Positions 30,248 through 39,279 of a stretch of 64,000 nt of DNA are shown one piece after another. Under the pieces are notes generated by a model that saw only the letters and a program-made list of their open reading frames with translations, ran no database searches and had not been told where the DNA came from. The translations under genes were made by a program, and so were the position numbers. The DNA comes from Rhodococcus sp. OK519 (GTDB lineage: Bacteria; Actinomycetota; Actinomycetes; Mycobacteriales; Mycobacteriaceae), in the NCBI RefSeq assembly GCF_003051005.1, contig NZ_QAOW01000002.1, positions 310,001 to 374,000 on the forward strand, read 5' to 3'. The stretch's first letter is position 1. Each line of letters opens with the position of its first letter.

Positions 30248-31078
30248 TCAGTCCCGGCGGGCGGCCAGCACGGTCTCGTACAGTTCCCGCTTGGAGACGC
30301 CCTCGGTCGCGACCTGAGCACACGCGTCCTTCAATCGCATGCCGTCGGCAACGAGTCGCTCGACCTCGCCGACGAGGTCTTCCGGATCCGCAGCCACGAG
30401 TTGAGCGCCCTCGAGAACCACGGTGATCTCGCCTCGCGCGTGCTCGACAGCCCACTCGGCCAGTTCGGCCAGCGTTCCGCGGCGAACCTCTTCGTAGGTC
30501 TTGGTCAGTTCCCGGCACACCGCTGCGCGGCGGGTCCCGCCGAGCACCTCCACCGCATCCGCCAGACACGCCGCCAGACGGTGCGGAGCCTCGAAGAAGA
30601 CGCACGCCCGCTGTTCGGTTCGCAGGGTCTCGAACCACGTCCGGCGCTGCCCCTGCTTGCGCGGCGGGAATCCGTCGAAACAGAACCGCTCGACCGGCAG
30701 TCCGGACAGTGCAAGCGCCGTCGTGACGGCCGACGGCCCGGGGAGGCACGTGACGGGCAGGTCCTTCTCGACACAGGCCGCGACCAATCGGTATCCGGGG
30801 TCGCTCACGGACGGCATCCCGGCGTCGGTCACGAGCAGCACGGTCCGCCCCTCCTCGATGTCCGCGACGAGCGCCGGCAGCCGCGACACCTCCACCTGGT
30901 CGTAGAAGCTGACGACGCGACCGGTGATCGTCACGCCCAACGCTGTGGCGAGTGATTTGGTGCGGCGGGTGTCCTCGGCGGCCACGACGTCGGCCGATCC
31001 GAGGGCGGTCCGTAGGCGTTCGGAGGCGTCACCGATGTCCCCCATCGGAGTTGCGGCGAGGACAAGGCGACCAGTCAT
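30248..31078 (-). CDS. rsmI: 16S rRNA (cytidine1402-2'-O)-methyltransferase
   Basis: A 276-residue SAM-dependent tetrapyrrole-methylase-fold enzyme that modifies C1402 in the ribosomal P site. Family motifs: ATPMGDIGDASERL at the N-terminus, AAEDTRRTKSLA, LVTDAGMPSVSDPGYRLV, and LPGPSAVTTALALSGLP. The C-terminal KRELYETVL fits the RsmI tail. Full length. ATG at 31078. It is divergent from the mannosyltransferase gene with only 23 bp between the starts, as in mycobacteria (Rv1003/Rv1002c by memory). Confidence 0.95.
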   Translation of the reverse strand: MTGRLVLAATPMGDIGDASERLRTALGSADVVAAEDTRRTKSLATALGVTITGRVVSFYDQVEVSRLPALVADIEEGRTVLLVTDAGMPSVSDPGYRLVAACVEKDLPVTCLPGPSAVTTALALSGLPVERFCFDGFPPRKQGQRRTWFETLRTEQRACVFFEAPHRLAACLADAVEVLGGTRRAAVCRELTKTYEEVRRGTLAELAEWAVEHARGEITVVLEGAQLVAADPEDLVGEVERLVADGMRLKDACAQVATEGVSKRELYETVLAARRD

Positions 31079-31101
31079 GGGTGACAGCCTACGATCGTCA
31101 C

Positions 31102-32661
31102 GTGACCCAGCTGACGGACGAGCACCCCGCGCCCCCGTCCGACGGATCCCGGATCGTCAGTCCCGCTCCCGTCGCGCCGCCCCCGGATTTCGGTCCGACG
31201 GACCGCAAGCGCGGCTGGATCGTGACGCTGGTGATCACCGCGCTGGCGGCGATCACGCGGTTCACGATGCTGAACTACCCCACCGATGCCGGCACGCCCG
31301 TCTTCGACGAGAAGCACTACGTCCCACAGGGATGGCAGGTCCTCACCGGCGGCGGGATCGAGGACAACCCCGGATACGGGCTCGTGGTGCATCCGCCGAT
31401 CGGCAAACAGCTCATCGCGGTGGGCGAGGCGCTGTTCGGCTACAACGCGTGGGGATGGCGCTTCGCGTCCGCGCTCGCCGGGACCGTACTGGTGCTGCTG
31501 GTGGTGCGGATCGTCCGTCGGATGTCCCGGTCCACGCTCGTCGGCGCACTCGCCGGCGTTCTCCTGATCGTCGACGGCGTCACGTTCGTCTCGTCGCGGC
31601 TCGGGATGCTCGACATCTTCCTCGCCCTGTTCACCGTCGCGGCGCTGGGCTGCCTGGTCGTCGACCGAGATCAGGTGCGGGAGCGGATGGCCCGGGTCCG
31701 GGCGGAGGGGCGCATCGACGTCACCGCCTTCGGACCGCGACTCGGCTTCCGGTGGTGGCGCTTCGGCGCCGGACTGATGCTCGGACTGGCGTGCGGCACC
31801 AAGTGGTCCGGCATGTACTTCATCGCCTTCTTCGGCCTGCTGTGCGTCGCGTTCGACGTCGCCGCCCGCCGCGCCTACGGGGTGCGTCGGCCGTGGGTCG
31901 GTACCGCGATCCGCGACATCGTCCCGTCGCTGTTCGCGCTCGTCGTGGTGCCACTGATCGTCTACCTCGGCTCGTACGCCGCGTGGTTCGCGAGCGAGAC
32001 CGGCGTCGACCGGCATGCCGTGGGCAATCAGATCGGCTCGGGTGGGCCGTTCGCGTTCGTGCCCGACGCGTTGCGCTCGCTCTGGTACTACAGCGCGAAG
32101 GTTCTCGAGTTCCATTCGGGACTCACCAATTCGGCCGGCAATCACCATCCTTGGGAATCGAAGCCGTGGACGTGGCCGATGGGTCTGCGGCCGATGCTGT
32201 ACTACTTCGCCGAGGGCGAGCACGTGTCCGGCTGCGGCGGACCGTCCTGCGTGAAGGCCGTGATGCTCATCGGCACGCCTGCGATGTGGTGGCTGGCGAT
32301 CCCGGTGCTGGGCTGGGCGCTGTGGCGCACGTTCGTGAGCCGCGACTGGCGGTACGCGACCGTGCTCACCGGATATGCCGCCGCGCTGCTGCCGTGGTTC
32401 GTGACGCTGGACCGCCAGATGTACTACTTCTATGCGGTGGCGCTCGCCCCGTTCTTCGTGATGGCGATCGCGCTCATCCTCGGTGAGATTCTCGGCAAGG
32501 CCAAGGATTCGGCCGAGCGACGCGGCACCGGTCTGCTCGCGGTGTGCCTGTACGTGGGCCTGGTGGTCGCGAATTTCGTGTGGCTGTGGCCGATCCTGAC
32601 CGCCGTGCCGATCACCCCGGATATGTGGCAGCAGCAGCTGTGGCTGCCGAGTTGGCGCTGA
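31102..32661 (+). CDS. pmt: polyprenol-phosphate-mannose-dependent protein O-mannosyltransferase
   Basis: A 519-residue GT39 (PMT) integral membrane glycosyltransferase. The catalytic acidic pair is in FDEKHY at about residues 68-73. Further signatures are EDNPGYGLVVHPPIGKQ, GLACGTKWSG, YAAWFASETG and NHHPWESKPWTWP, with about ten membrane segments. It transfers mannose from polyprenyl phosphate to Ser/Thr of Sec-exported proteins. Close resemblance to the M. tuberculosis enzyme as I remember it runs through most of the length. GTG at 31102 is preferred; GTG at 31081 would add 7 residues. Confidence 0.95.
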   Translation: MTQLTDEHPAPPSDGSRIVSPAPVAPPPDFGPTDRKRGWIVTLVITALAAITRFTMLNYPTDAGTPVFDEKHYVPQGWQVLTGGGIEDNPGYGLVVHPPIGKQLIAVGEALFGYNAWGWRFASALAGTVLVLLVVRIVRRMSRSTLVGALAGVLLIVDGVTFVSSRLGMLDIFLALFTVAALGCLVVDRDQVRERMARVRAEGRIDVTAFGPRLGFRWWRFGAGLMLGLACGTKWSGMYFIAFFGLLCVAFDVAARRAYGVRRPWVGTAIRDIVPSLFALVVVPLIVYLGSYAAWFASETGVDRHAVGNQIGSGGPFAFVPDALRSLWYYSAKVLEFHSGLTNSAGNHHPWESKPWTWPMGLRPMLYYFAEGEHVSGCGGPSCVKAVMLIGTPAMWWLAIPVLGWALWRTFVSRDWRYATVLTGYAAALLPWFVTLDRQMYYFYAVALAPFFVMAIALILGEILGKAKDSAERRGTGLLAVCLYVGLVVANFVWLWPILTAVPITPDMWQQQLWLPSWR

Positions 32662-32724
32662 CGGGCACGTCCATTCGGCCGAAAAGCCTCTCGCGGCGGG
32701 ACCCGAGTACGTAGTGTGCACCGA

Positions 32725-33801
32725 ATGTCGCGGGTTCGAGCATCTCTCGCAGGGCTGTCGTCGATCGTGGCAGCGGTCCTCGCCGCAGCCCTCGTCTCGC
32801 TGATACCCGCGGTGGCGCAGGCGGATTCCGGGTCGGACACTTCGCCGCGCTACTCGGATGCCACGTCCGTCGGCGTGCACAACGCCTTCGAGAAGCACCG
32901 ATACCCGTACCTCGCGGATGCGCTCGACGCCGGAGTCGGCCTCGTCGAGATCGATGTCTGGACCAATGCGGTGGGCCCGGATTGGCGCGTGTCCCACTCG
33001 AATCCGGTGGGCAACGACAACAACTGCGCAGGCGCGACAACGGCGTCGCAGCTGCGGTCGGGACCACGAGACCAATTCCTCGGCGGGTGTCTCGCCGACC
33101 TACGCGCGTGGCACGACGCCAACCCGGGCCACGCGCCCGTCATGGTCAAGGTCGAGTTGAAGGACGGCTTCACCGCACCGTTCGGCCGGGGGCCCCGCGA
33201 GTTCGACGCCCTCGTCCGCAGCCATCTCGGCGACGCCGTGTTCGGTCCCGCCGACCTCGTGGAGCACGCCGGTGCGGCGTCCGCCCCGACGCCCGACGCC
33301 GCGGTCCGAGCCGCCGGTTGGCCCACGCTGGATGCCCTGCGCGGCCGCTTCCTCGTCGAACTCATCCCGGGAACCGTGCAGGAAATCAATCCGCTGGACC
33401 ACTGGTGGACCGACCGCGCCTACGCCACCCATCTGCGGGACCTGTCGCGCATCGGGGCGCTGGGCCTCGCAACGGCGTTCCCCGCGGTGCACAGGGCGCA
33501 GCCCGGCGACCCCCGAGTGGCGCGGTACGACGAGGATCTGCGGCCGTGGTTCGTCGTGTTCGACGGTGATGCCGCGGCGTTCACGTCCGGCGGAATCGAC
33601 CTGCAGTGGTATCGGGACAACGGGTACCTCGTGGTGATGACGGACGCGCACAGCGTCGCGCCCGCCCTCGACCCGGTGGCGCCCTCGGAGGAAGCGGCGC
33701 GCGAGCGGGTGCGTGACCTCGCGGCGCGATCGGCAACGATCGTGTCCACCGATTGGACCCCGCTCCCCGGAGTGCTGTCGATGGTCGTCGAGCGCCCCTG
33801 A
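32725..33801 (+). CDS. secreted PI-specific phospholipase C-like protein
   Basis: A 358-residue protein with a Sec signal peptide (about residues 1-32, ending AVAQA). TSVGVHNAFEKHRYPYLADALDAG followed by LVEIDVWTNA fits the Ca2+-dependent PI-PLC group of Streptomyces-type enzymes: the catalytic His region and the Glu-x-Asp metal ligands. A second His in WRVSHSNPVGNDNN and VMVKVELKDG also fit. Substrate could be phosphatidylinositol or related mycolate-envelope lipids. ATG at 32725 chosen over GTG at 32716. It stands alone, 63 bp after pmt and convergent with the BCCT gene. Confidence 0.75.
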   Translation: MSRVRASLAGLSSIVAAVLAAALVSLIPAVAQADSGSDTSPRYSDATSVGVHNAFEKHRYPYLADALDAGVGLVEIDVWTNAVGPDWRVSHSNPVGNDNNCAGATTASQLRSGPRDQFLGGCLADLRAWHDANPGHAPVMVKVELKDGFTAPFGRGPREFDALVRSHLGDAVFGPADLVEHAGAASAPTPDAAVRAAGWPTLDALRGRFLVELIPGTVQEINPLDHWWTDRAYATHLRDLSRIGALGLATAFPAVHRAQPGDPRVARYDEDLRPWFVVFDGDAAAFTSGGIDLQWYRDNGYLVVMTDAHSVAPALDPVAPSEEAARERVRDLAARSATIVSTDWTPLPGVLSMVVERP

Positions 33802-33824
33802 GCCCGGCCCCCGGGCCCGCATGT

Positions 33825-35381
33825 TCAGGTCCAGCGCCTCCGCGCCCGCACCGACAGCTTGCGGTCCTTGCGCTCGGCCAGGATCAGCGGATCGCGCGAC
33901 AGGTCCCGGTACAACGAAATGCACAGGCCGATCATGACGACCACGAACGGTGCCGCGGCGATGATGGTCATGGTCTGCAGCCCGTTCAGCGCGTCCGCTC
34001 CCCCGGTCCAGAGAATGAGCGCGGCGACGCCACCCGTGAGCAGGCCCCAGAAGACGACGACCCACCGCGCGGGCGCGAGGGCACCGCGTTGCGAAAGGGT
34101 GCCCATCACCATCGAGGCGGCATCGGCCCCGGATACGAAGAAGATCGCGACGAGCAGCATGACCAGGACGGTCGAGAGCCCGAACAACGGTAGGTGCTCG
34201 AGCATCCCGAACAGCTGACTCTCGGTGGTGTCCCGGCCGGCGAGGTCGATCCCTTCGCGTTGCTCGTCGATGGCGGCACCGCCGAACACCGAGAACCACA
34301 CCAGGCTCACCAGACTCGGGATGAGGATGACCCCGACCACGAACTCGCGGATGGTGCGGCCGCGACTGATCCGGGCGAGGAACATCCCGACGAACGGGGT
34401 CCACGAGATCCACCACGCCCAGTAGAAGATGGTCCACGACGAGAGCCACTCACCGGTGGCGGGGTTGCTCGACGCCGCGGTGCGCGCGGACATCGCGGCG
34501 AGATCGGCAGCGTAGTTGCCGATCGTGGTCGGCAAGAGATTGAGGATCAGCACCGTGGGGCCGAGCACGAACACGAACACGGCGAGCGCCAGGGCCAGCA
34601 CCATGTTGATGTTCGACAACCACTGGATGCCCTTCGCTACACCGGACACGGCCGACGCCACGAAGGCGAGAGTGAGCACCGCGACCACCGCCACGAGCAG
34701 GAAGGTGCCGACCTCGCCCATCCAGCCGATCACCTCGAGTCCGGAGCCGATCTGCAGCGCGCCGAGACCGAGCGATGCCGCGGTGCCGAACATGGTCGCG
34801 AATATCGCGAGGACATCGATGACCCGGCCGATCGGGCCCTCACTGCGGCGGCCGAGGAGCGGGAAGAAGGCCGCGCTGATCAGTTGCGGTCGGCCCCGGC
34901 GGTACGTGCCGTACGCGATCGCGAGTCCCATGACGGCGTAGATCGACCACGGATGCAGACTCCAGTGGAACATCGTGGTGGCCATGGCCGTCCCGACACC
35001 GCCGTCGGTGCCGGGCGGCGGCGTGACGTAGTGGGCCAGCGGCTCGGAGACTCCGAAGAACATCAATCCGATGCCCATCCCGGCGCTGAACATCATCGCG
35101 ATCCAGCTGACCGTCGTGAACTCGGGTTTCTCCCCGTCCATGCCGAGAGGTACCCGTCCGTACCGGCTGAGCGCGAGCCACACGATGAAGACGACGAACG
35201 AGGAGGCCGCGATCACGAACAGCCAGCCCATGTTGATGACGAGCCAGTCGAGGACGTCGCCCGTGACCGATTCGAGGTTGTCGGGTGCGACGAGCCCCCA
35301 CACGACGATGGCGGCGACCGCGCTCGCGGCCGTGCCGAAGACCACACGATCGGTGCCGGACAGCTCGCGCGCGCCTGCCAT
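33825..35381 (-). CDS. BCCT family transporter
   Basis: A 518-residue transporter of the betaine/carnitine/choline family with twelve membrane segments. MMFSAGMGIGLMFFGVSEPLAHY, FHWSLHPWSIYAVMGL and WTIFYWAWWISWTPFVGMFLARISRGRTIREF are classical; the second WWISW motif lines the substrate site. It should take up compatible solutes with a sodium or proton gradient. The C-terminal tail is short and basic, unlike the long osmosensing tail of BetP, so osmosensing is uncertain. No biosynthetic genes adjoin it. It is convergent with the phospholipase gene. Confidence 0.93.
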   Translation of the reverse strand: MAGARELSGTDRVVFGTAASAVAAIVVWGLVAPDNLESVTGDVLDWLVINMGWLFVIAASSFVVFIVWLALSRYGRVPLGMDGEKPEFTTVSWIAMMFSAGMGIGLMFFGVSEPLAHYVTPPPGTDGGVGTAMATTMFHWSLHPWSIYAVMGLAIAYGTYRRGRPQLISAAFFPLLGRRSEGPIGRVIDVLAIFATMFGTAASLGLGALQIGSGLEVIGWMGEVGTFLLVAVVAVLTLAFVASAVSGVAKGIQWLSNINMVLALALAVFVFVLGPTVLILNLLPTTIGNYAADLAAMSARTAASSNPATGEWLSSWTIFYWAWWISWTPFVGMFLARISRGRTIREFVVGVILIPSLVSLVWFSVFGGAAIDEQREGIDLAGRDTTESQLFGMLEHLPLFGLSTVLVMLLVAIFFVSGADAASMVMGTLSQRGALAPARWVVVFWGLLTGGVAALILWTGGADALNGLQTMTIIAAAPFVVVMIGLCISLYRDLSRDPLILAERKDRKLSVRARRRWT

Positions 35382-35417
35382 CCCTCAAACGGTGCTCATT
35401 CTCGCGGCCAAAAGCAA

Positions 35418-35450
35418 GCACCCGGATCCCTGGTGGCGGGATCCGGGTGC
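35418..35450 (-). terminator. strong hairpin terminator after doxX
   Basis: GCACCCGGATCCC and GGGATCCGGGTGC form a perfect 13-bp stem with a 7-nt loop. It lies 17 nt downstream of the DoxX stop and 37 bp before the start of the BCCT gene. Confidence 0.88.
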
Positions 35451-35466
35451 TCGTACTCGGTCGGTG

Positions 35467-35895
35467 TCAGGCTGCGGACAGCACTCGCGAGTTCTTGCCG
35501 ACGAACGCGTCGACACTGAACCGTCCCGCTCCGACACCCGCGATCAGCAGCGATGCGACGCCCAGCGCGAGAACCAGTTCGTAGCCGCCCTCGCCGACGA
35601 AGAGTCCCTTGTCGACGTGGACGAGGAAGAACGCGCCCGCCATGTTCAGGAACAGCAGCGCGCCGGCGATTCGGGTCGCGAAGCCGATCAGCAGCGCGAC
35701 GCCGCCGACGAGTTCGATGGTGGCGGCGGCGATCGCCGAGACGTCGGCGAGCGGGATGTCCATGCCGGCGAACGCGGCCTGGGTGCCGTCGATGCCCCAG
35801 GTGGAGAACTTCTGCCACCCGTGCGCGATGAAGATCACGCCGATGCCGATGCGGGCGATGAGCAGGCTGGCGTCACGGAACGCGGTGGAGTTCAT
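35467..35895 (-). CDS. DoxX family membrane protein
   Basis: A 142-residue protein with four membrane segments. Signature features: LLIARIGIGVIFIAHGWQKF at the N-terminus, ATIELVGGVALLIGFATRIAG in the middle and a FFLVHVDKGLFVGEGG stretch before the last segment. DoxX proteins are quinone-associated or act with SodA/thiosulfate redox complexes in mycobacteria; the specific role here is unknown. It is 42 nt downstream of the GntR regulator on the same strand and ends at a terminator, so the pair probably forms a small operon. Confidence 0.88.
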   Translation of the reverse strand: MNSTAFRDASLLIARIGIGVIFIAHGWQKFSTWGIDGTQAAFAGMDIPLADVSAIAAATIELVGGVALLIGFATRIAGALLFLNMAGAFFLVHVDKGLFVGEGGYELVLALGVASLLIAGVGAGRFSVDAFVGKNSRVLSAA

Positions 35896-35937
35896 GCGCC
35901 CAGCCTGACACAGTCAGGTTGAAGCGTCAACCAAACG

Positions 35938-36297
35938 TCAGGCGCCCTCGAGGGCATTCATGACGAAGGCCGCCGCATCCTCGTCCGAGATTCCGAGCCG
36001 CCGAACCGCCTGGGCGTACTCCGTCGCCGCCTGCTGCGCCTTGGCCCGAGTGGGGTCGCCGGAGGCTGCGACGAAGGAACCCAGACGTCCCCGGGTTTCG
36101 ATGACCCCGAGCTGCTCGAGTTCGCGATAGGTCCGCGCGACCGTGTTGGGCGCGATGTGGAGCTGAGACGCCAGTCCCCGAACCGTCGGGATCTTGGTAC
36201 CGGCCACGAGCTTCTCGGACTTGACCAAGTCGAGTATCTGCATCCGCAACTGCTCGAACGGCGGCGTCGACGACGCATGGTCGATCTCGATGTCCAC
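35938..36297 (-). CDS. GntR family regulator (YtrA subfamily)
   Basis: A 119-residue GntR-type regulator without an effector domain, typical of YtrA members: IDHASSTPPFEQLRMQILDLV, then AGTKIPTVRGLASQLHIAPNTVARTYRELEQLGVIETRGRLGSFV. The C-terminal 30 residues form a short dimerisation helix region. GTG at 36297 is preferred because AAAGGGGAC precedes it. YtrA regulators usually repress an adjacent ABC operon; none is present here, and DoxX and the NAD-binding protein are its only operon neighbours. It may therefore control its own operon. Confidence 0.87.
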   Translation of the reverse strand: MDIEIDHASSTPPFEQLRMQILDLVKSEKLVAGTKIPTVRGLASQLHIAPNTVARTYRELEQLGVIETRGRLGSFVAASGDPTRAKAQQAATEYAQAVRRLGISDEDAAAFVMNALEGA

Positions 36298-36350
36298 GAG
36301 TCCCCTTTCTGCGCCTGGCAGTTCTCTCCCACCGAAGCGAACGCGTGGAT

Positions 36351-37037
36351 TCACGGTAACGCGGCAAGAGCGTCCTCAATGGAAAACGAACCCTGCGTGA
36401 GCATCAAAGTGCGCCCGACTGCGCGAGGCGGGCGGTCGCCCGAACCTGGGGCGAGGAGCGCCGCAATCACGGCCGCGACGTCACCGCGCGGCACCGTGCC
36501 GCGCTCGAGTGGAGGTTCGGTGAGCGCGACCTCCCCGGTCGGATCGTCGTCGGTGAGCCCACCGGGCCGCAGGATCGTCCAGTCGAGTCCGTCCCGACGT
36601 CGCAGATCGTCCTCGGCAGCGGTCTTTGCGGCGAGGTACGCCGCGAACACCTCGTCGGTACCCTCCGGAATCGGCTCGCCTGCACCGAATGAGGAGATCT
36701 GGACGAATCTGCGCACTCCAGCCCGTTCCGCGGCGTCGGCCATCAGGACCGCAGCGCCGCGATCGACGCTGTCCTTTCGCTCGATGCCGCTGTTCGGTCC
36801 CGCTCCGGCGGCGAACACGACCGCGTCGGCGCCACGGACGATGTCGGCCATCTCGTCCACGGTCGTGTGCTCGAGATCGACGACCACCGGCAGCGCGCCC
36901 AGCGCGCGCACCGCCCCTTCGTGGTCGGGGTTGCGGATCAGGGCCACCGCACGGTCGCCCGACGCGGTGATGTCCTTGATCAGATGCCTGGCGATCTTGC
37001 CGTGCCCGCCGGCGATGACGATGCGTCGATCGGTCAT
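36351..37037 (-). CDS. NAD(P)-binding SDR-like protein (NmrA/atypical)
   Basis: A 228-residue Rossmann-fold protein. The nucleotide motif GGHGKIARHL at about residues 10-19 replaces the classic TGxxGxxG with the extended GxxGxxxR pattern. ADAVVFAAGAGPNSG and VQISSFGAGEP follow, but no YxxxK pair is in the usual place. This fits the NAD(P)H-binding (NmrA-like, YwnB-type) group used as redox sensors or reductases. The 53-nt gap to the GntR gene suggests an operon. Function unassigned. Confidence 0.8.
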   Translation of the reverse strand: MTDRRIVIAGGHGKIARHLIKDITASGDRAVALIRNPDHEGAVRALGALPVVVDLEHTTVDEMADIVRGADAVVFAAGAGPNSGIERKDSVDRGAAVLMADAAERAGVRRFVQISSFGAGEPIPEGTDEVFAAYLAAKTAAEDDLRRRDGLDWTILRPGGLTDDDPTGEVALTEPPLERGTVPRGDVAAVIAALLAPGSGDRPPRAVGRTLMLTQGSFSIEDALAALP

Positions 37038-37118
37038 GTTCGAGACTCCTCACGCTGTGTTCGTGGCTCGGTCATATGCATGCTCCCCCAACCATTGTCC
37101 CCGTGCAGAATGGCAGGC

Positions 37119-37475
37119 ATGGCAAGTACCGCTGAGACCGCAACGATTTATCACAATCCACGCTGCAGCACGTCACGGAACACGTTGAAGCTCATCGAGG
37201 AGGCCGGCATCGAACCGACCGTCGTCAAATACCTCGAGACACCGCCCTCGCACGACGGGCTACGCAAACTGCTCGACGACGCCGGCCTGCGCCCCAGCGA
37301 GGCGATCCGCACGAAGGAGGCCGTCTACAAGGAACTGGGACTGGCGACCGCCACCGAGGACGAACTGCTCGACGCGATGGTCGACAATCCGATCCTGATC
37401 GAGCGCCCCATCGTCGTGACCGATCGCGGCACCGTCCTGGCGCGCCCCTACGAGAAGGTGCGCGAAATCCTCTGA
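37119..37475 (+). CDS. ArsC/Spx family protein (arsenate reductase-like)
   Basis: A 118-residue thioredoxin-fold protein. IYHNPRCSTSRNTLKLIEE at the N-terminus carries the catalytic cysteine of glutaredoxin-type ArsC, and ETPPSHDGLRKLLDDAG, LLDAMVDNPILIERPIVV and the C-terminal arginine region are typical. It could reduce arsenate with glutathione-like or mycothiol-linked thiols; no arsR or arsB adjoins it, so another redox role is equally possible. ATG at 37119 or 37110 may be used. It is convergent with arcA (11-bp gap). Confidence 0.85.
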   Translation: MASTAETATIYHNPRCSTSRNTLKLIEEAGIEPTVVKYLETPPSHDGLRKLLDDAGLRPSEAIRTKEAVYKELGLATATEDELLDAMVDNPILIERPIVVTDRGTVLARPYEKVREIL

Positions 37476-37486
37476 CCCCGTTCGAG

Positions 37487-38713
37487 TCAGGGCAGCGGAT
37501 CGCGCGCGATCGGGCACGACATGCAGCGCGGTCCGCCCCGCCCGGACCCCAACTCGGAACCCGAGATTCGTAACACCTCGATACCCGACGCCTCCATCCG
37601 CGCGTTGGTCTCGACGTTGCGCTCGTAGGCCACCACCACGCCGGGCGCGAGGGCGAGCGTGTTGTTGCCGTCGTCCCACTGTTCACGTTCGGCGGTGACG
37701 TGATCGAGTCCGGTGTCGATCACCCGCAACTTGCCGATCCCCATCGCCGCGGCGGCGGCGTCGAGGAACGGTTCCGGACCGACGATCTGCGCGGTACCGT
37801 CCTGCTGTCGGATCGTGAACGCCGACAGCGTCTCCCGCACCGCGGGATACATCACGACGGCGTCGGTATCGACCATGGTCAGGACGGTGTCGAGGTGCAT
37901 CGACGCCCGCCGCTGCTCGATCGGCACCGCGAGCACGGTGTGCGCGAGACCGTCATCGAAAACGCTGCGCGCCAAGGCTTCCGCGCCGGCGGGGGTGGTC
38001 CGCTCTCCCACGCCGACGGCGATCACGCCCGGCGCGAGAAGTAACACGTCGCCGCCCTCGACCGGGGCGGTGTGCGATTCGTACGCGCGCCGCACCCCGC
38101 GGAAGCGTGGGTGATGTGCGTAGATGAGATCGGTGAGCGACGCCTCCCGCGCCCGGGCCGGCAGCGCGAGGGACGTGATCGCGACCCGGCCGCGCACCCA
38201 GAACGACGAGTCCCGCGTGAACATCAGGTTCGGCAACGGGTCGATCACGAAGTCGCCGCCGTGGTGCATCAACCGGACCAGCGACGGCGTCGCGGCACCG
38301 GTTCCGATCGGCAGCTCGTCGAAGGTCATCCCCGCGGTGAGGATGCCGGCCAGGTCTGTCCCCGGGATTCCCCGCAGGTGGGCGGAGAGATCCTGCGCGA
38401 GCGCGTGACCCAGTTTGCGCGGGTCCACGGCGGCCGAGATGCCCTGCATTCGCGCCGCACCACTGGTCGTGAGCGTCTCGGCGAGAAGGTCGGCGAGCAA
38501 CAGAATCTCCACACCGTGCCGGCTCAGGACATCGGAGAACGCGTCGTGCTCGTCCTGCGCTCGGTCGACCCAGGGCAGGGCGTCGAAGAGAAGCTGATCG
38601 TTGTTACGGGGCGTCAGCCTGCGAAGTTCGTCGCCCGGGCGGTGCAGCAGGACCGTGCGCAGCGCACCCACCTCTGTGTCGACACCCGGCTGAGACGACT
38701 CCTCCACGCTCAT
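37487..38713 (-). CDS. arcA: arginine deiminase
   Basis: A 408-residue guanidino-modifying enzyme that hydrolyses arginine to citrulline and ammonia. Signatures: [15 protein letters not shown] at the N-terminus, [28 protein letters not shown] and the catalytic Cys at about residue 397 in GPRCMSCP. No arcB, arcC or arcD adjoins it, so the complete ATP-yielding pathway is not encoded here; the mycobacterial homologue is also solitary by memory. ATG at 38713. It is divergent from soxR across a SoxR-type palindrome, which suggests redox control. Confidence 0.93.
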   Translation of the reverse strand: MSVEESSQPGVDTEVGALRTVLLHRPGDELRRLTPRNNDQLLFDALPWVDRAQDEHDAFSDVLSRHGVEILLLADLLAETLTTSGAARMQGISAAVDPRKLGHALAQDLSAHLRGIPGTDLAGILTAGMTFDELPIGTGAATPSLVRLMHHGGDFVIDPLPNLMFTRDSSFWVRGRVAITSLALPARAREASLTDLIYAHHPRFRGVRRAYESHTAPVEGGDVLLLAPGVIAVGVGERTTPAGAEALARSVFDDGLAHTVLAVPIEQRRASMHLDTVLTMVDTDAVVMYPAVRETLSAFTIRQQDGTAQIVGPEPFLDAAAAAMGIGKLRVIDTGLDHVTAEREQWDDGNNTLALAPGVVVAYERNVETNARMEASGIEVLRISGSELGSGRGGPRCMSCPIARDPLP

Positions 38714-38768
38714 GCGTAAACGGTAGTCCCGCCCGCGGCGCACGGCACGCGGGACACCGCCACCCAAT

Positions 38769-38786
38769 CCTCGAGTATTGTCGAGG
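38769..38786. promoter_or_regulatory. SoxR box between arcA and soxR
   Basis: CCTCGA, GTATTG, TCGAGG is an 18-bp palindrome with the dyad length of the SoxR operator CCTCAAGTTAACTTGAGG. It lies 26 bp before the soxR GTG and 55 bp before the arcA ATG, so either or both may be controlled. Confidence 0.75.
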
Positions 38787-38812
38787 TCAGCGCATCGAGA
38801 AGGGCCTCAGCC

Positions 38813-39274
38813 GTGGACTTGCCGGAATGGAACACCAAGGAACTCACACCCGGACAGCTCTCCGAGCGCAGCGGCGTCGCGGTGTCGGCGTTGCACTTCT
38901 ACGAGCGCGAGGGCCTCATCTCGAGCCGCCGCACCAGTGGCAACCAGCGTCGCTACAAGCGCGACGTGCTGCGGCGGGTCGCGTTCGTCCGATTGTCCCA
39001 GCGGGTCGGCATCCCGCTCGCCGAGATCCGCGACGCACTGTCGACGCTGCCCGACGGCCGCACCCCCACCCGCAGCGACTGGGCGCGGTTGTCGAGCCGC
39101 TGGCACGCCGACCTCGACCGGCGCATCGACCAACTCACCCGGCTGCGCGACGACCTCACCAACTGCATCGGCTGCGGGTGCCTCTCCCTCGCGAGCTGCA
39201 CGCTCGCGAACCCGCACGACGCGCTGGGCACCGAGGGGCCCGGTGCGCGAGTGATCGACGTCGAGATCGACTGA
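38813..39274 (+). CDS. soxR: redox-sensitive regulator SoxR
   Basis: A 153-residue MerR-family regulator. HTH with [24 protein letters not shown] at the N-terminus, then a dimerisation helix, and the four-cysteine [2Fe-2S] binding segment [12 protein letters not shown] at about residues 118-129. This spacing is specific to SoxR, which is oxidised by redox-cycling compounds and then activates its promoter by DNA distortion. In actinobacteria SoxR responds to phenazine- and quinone-like molecules. Start is GTG 38813 with AGGGCC upstream. A palindrome overlaps its promoter region. Confidence 0.95.
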   Translation: MDLPEWNTKELTPGQLSERSGVAVSALHFYEREGLISSRRTSGNQRRYKRDVLRRVAFVRLSQRVGIPLAEIRDALSTLPDGRTPTRSDWARLSSRWHADLDRRIDQLTRLRDDLTNCIGCGCLSLASCTLANPHDALGTEGPGARVIDVEID

Positions 39275-39279
39275 CCGCG

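Noticed and set aside
33100-34449. A large minus-strand frame opposite the phospholipase gene
   Set aside because: Antisense to two well-supported genes and arginine/histidine-rich; typical shadow of high-GC coding sequence, as are many similar frames throughout the window.
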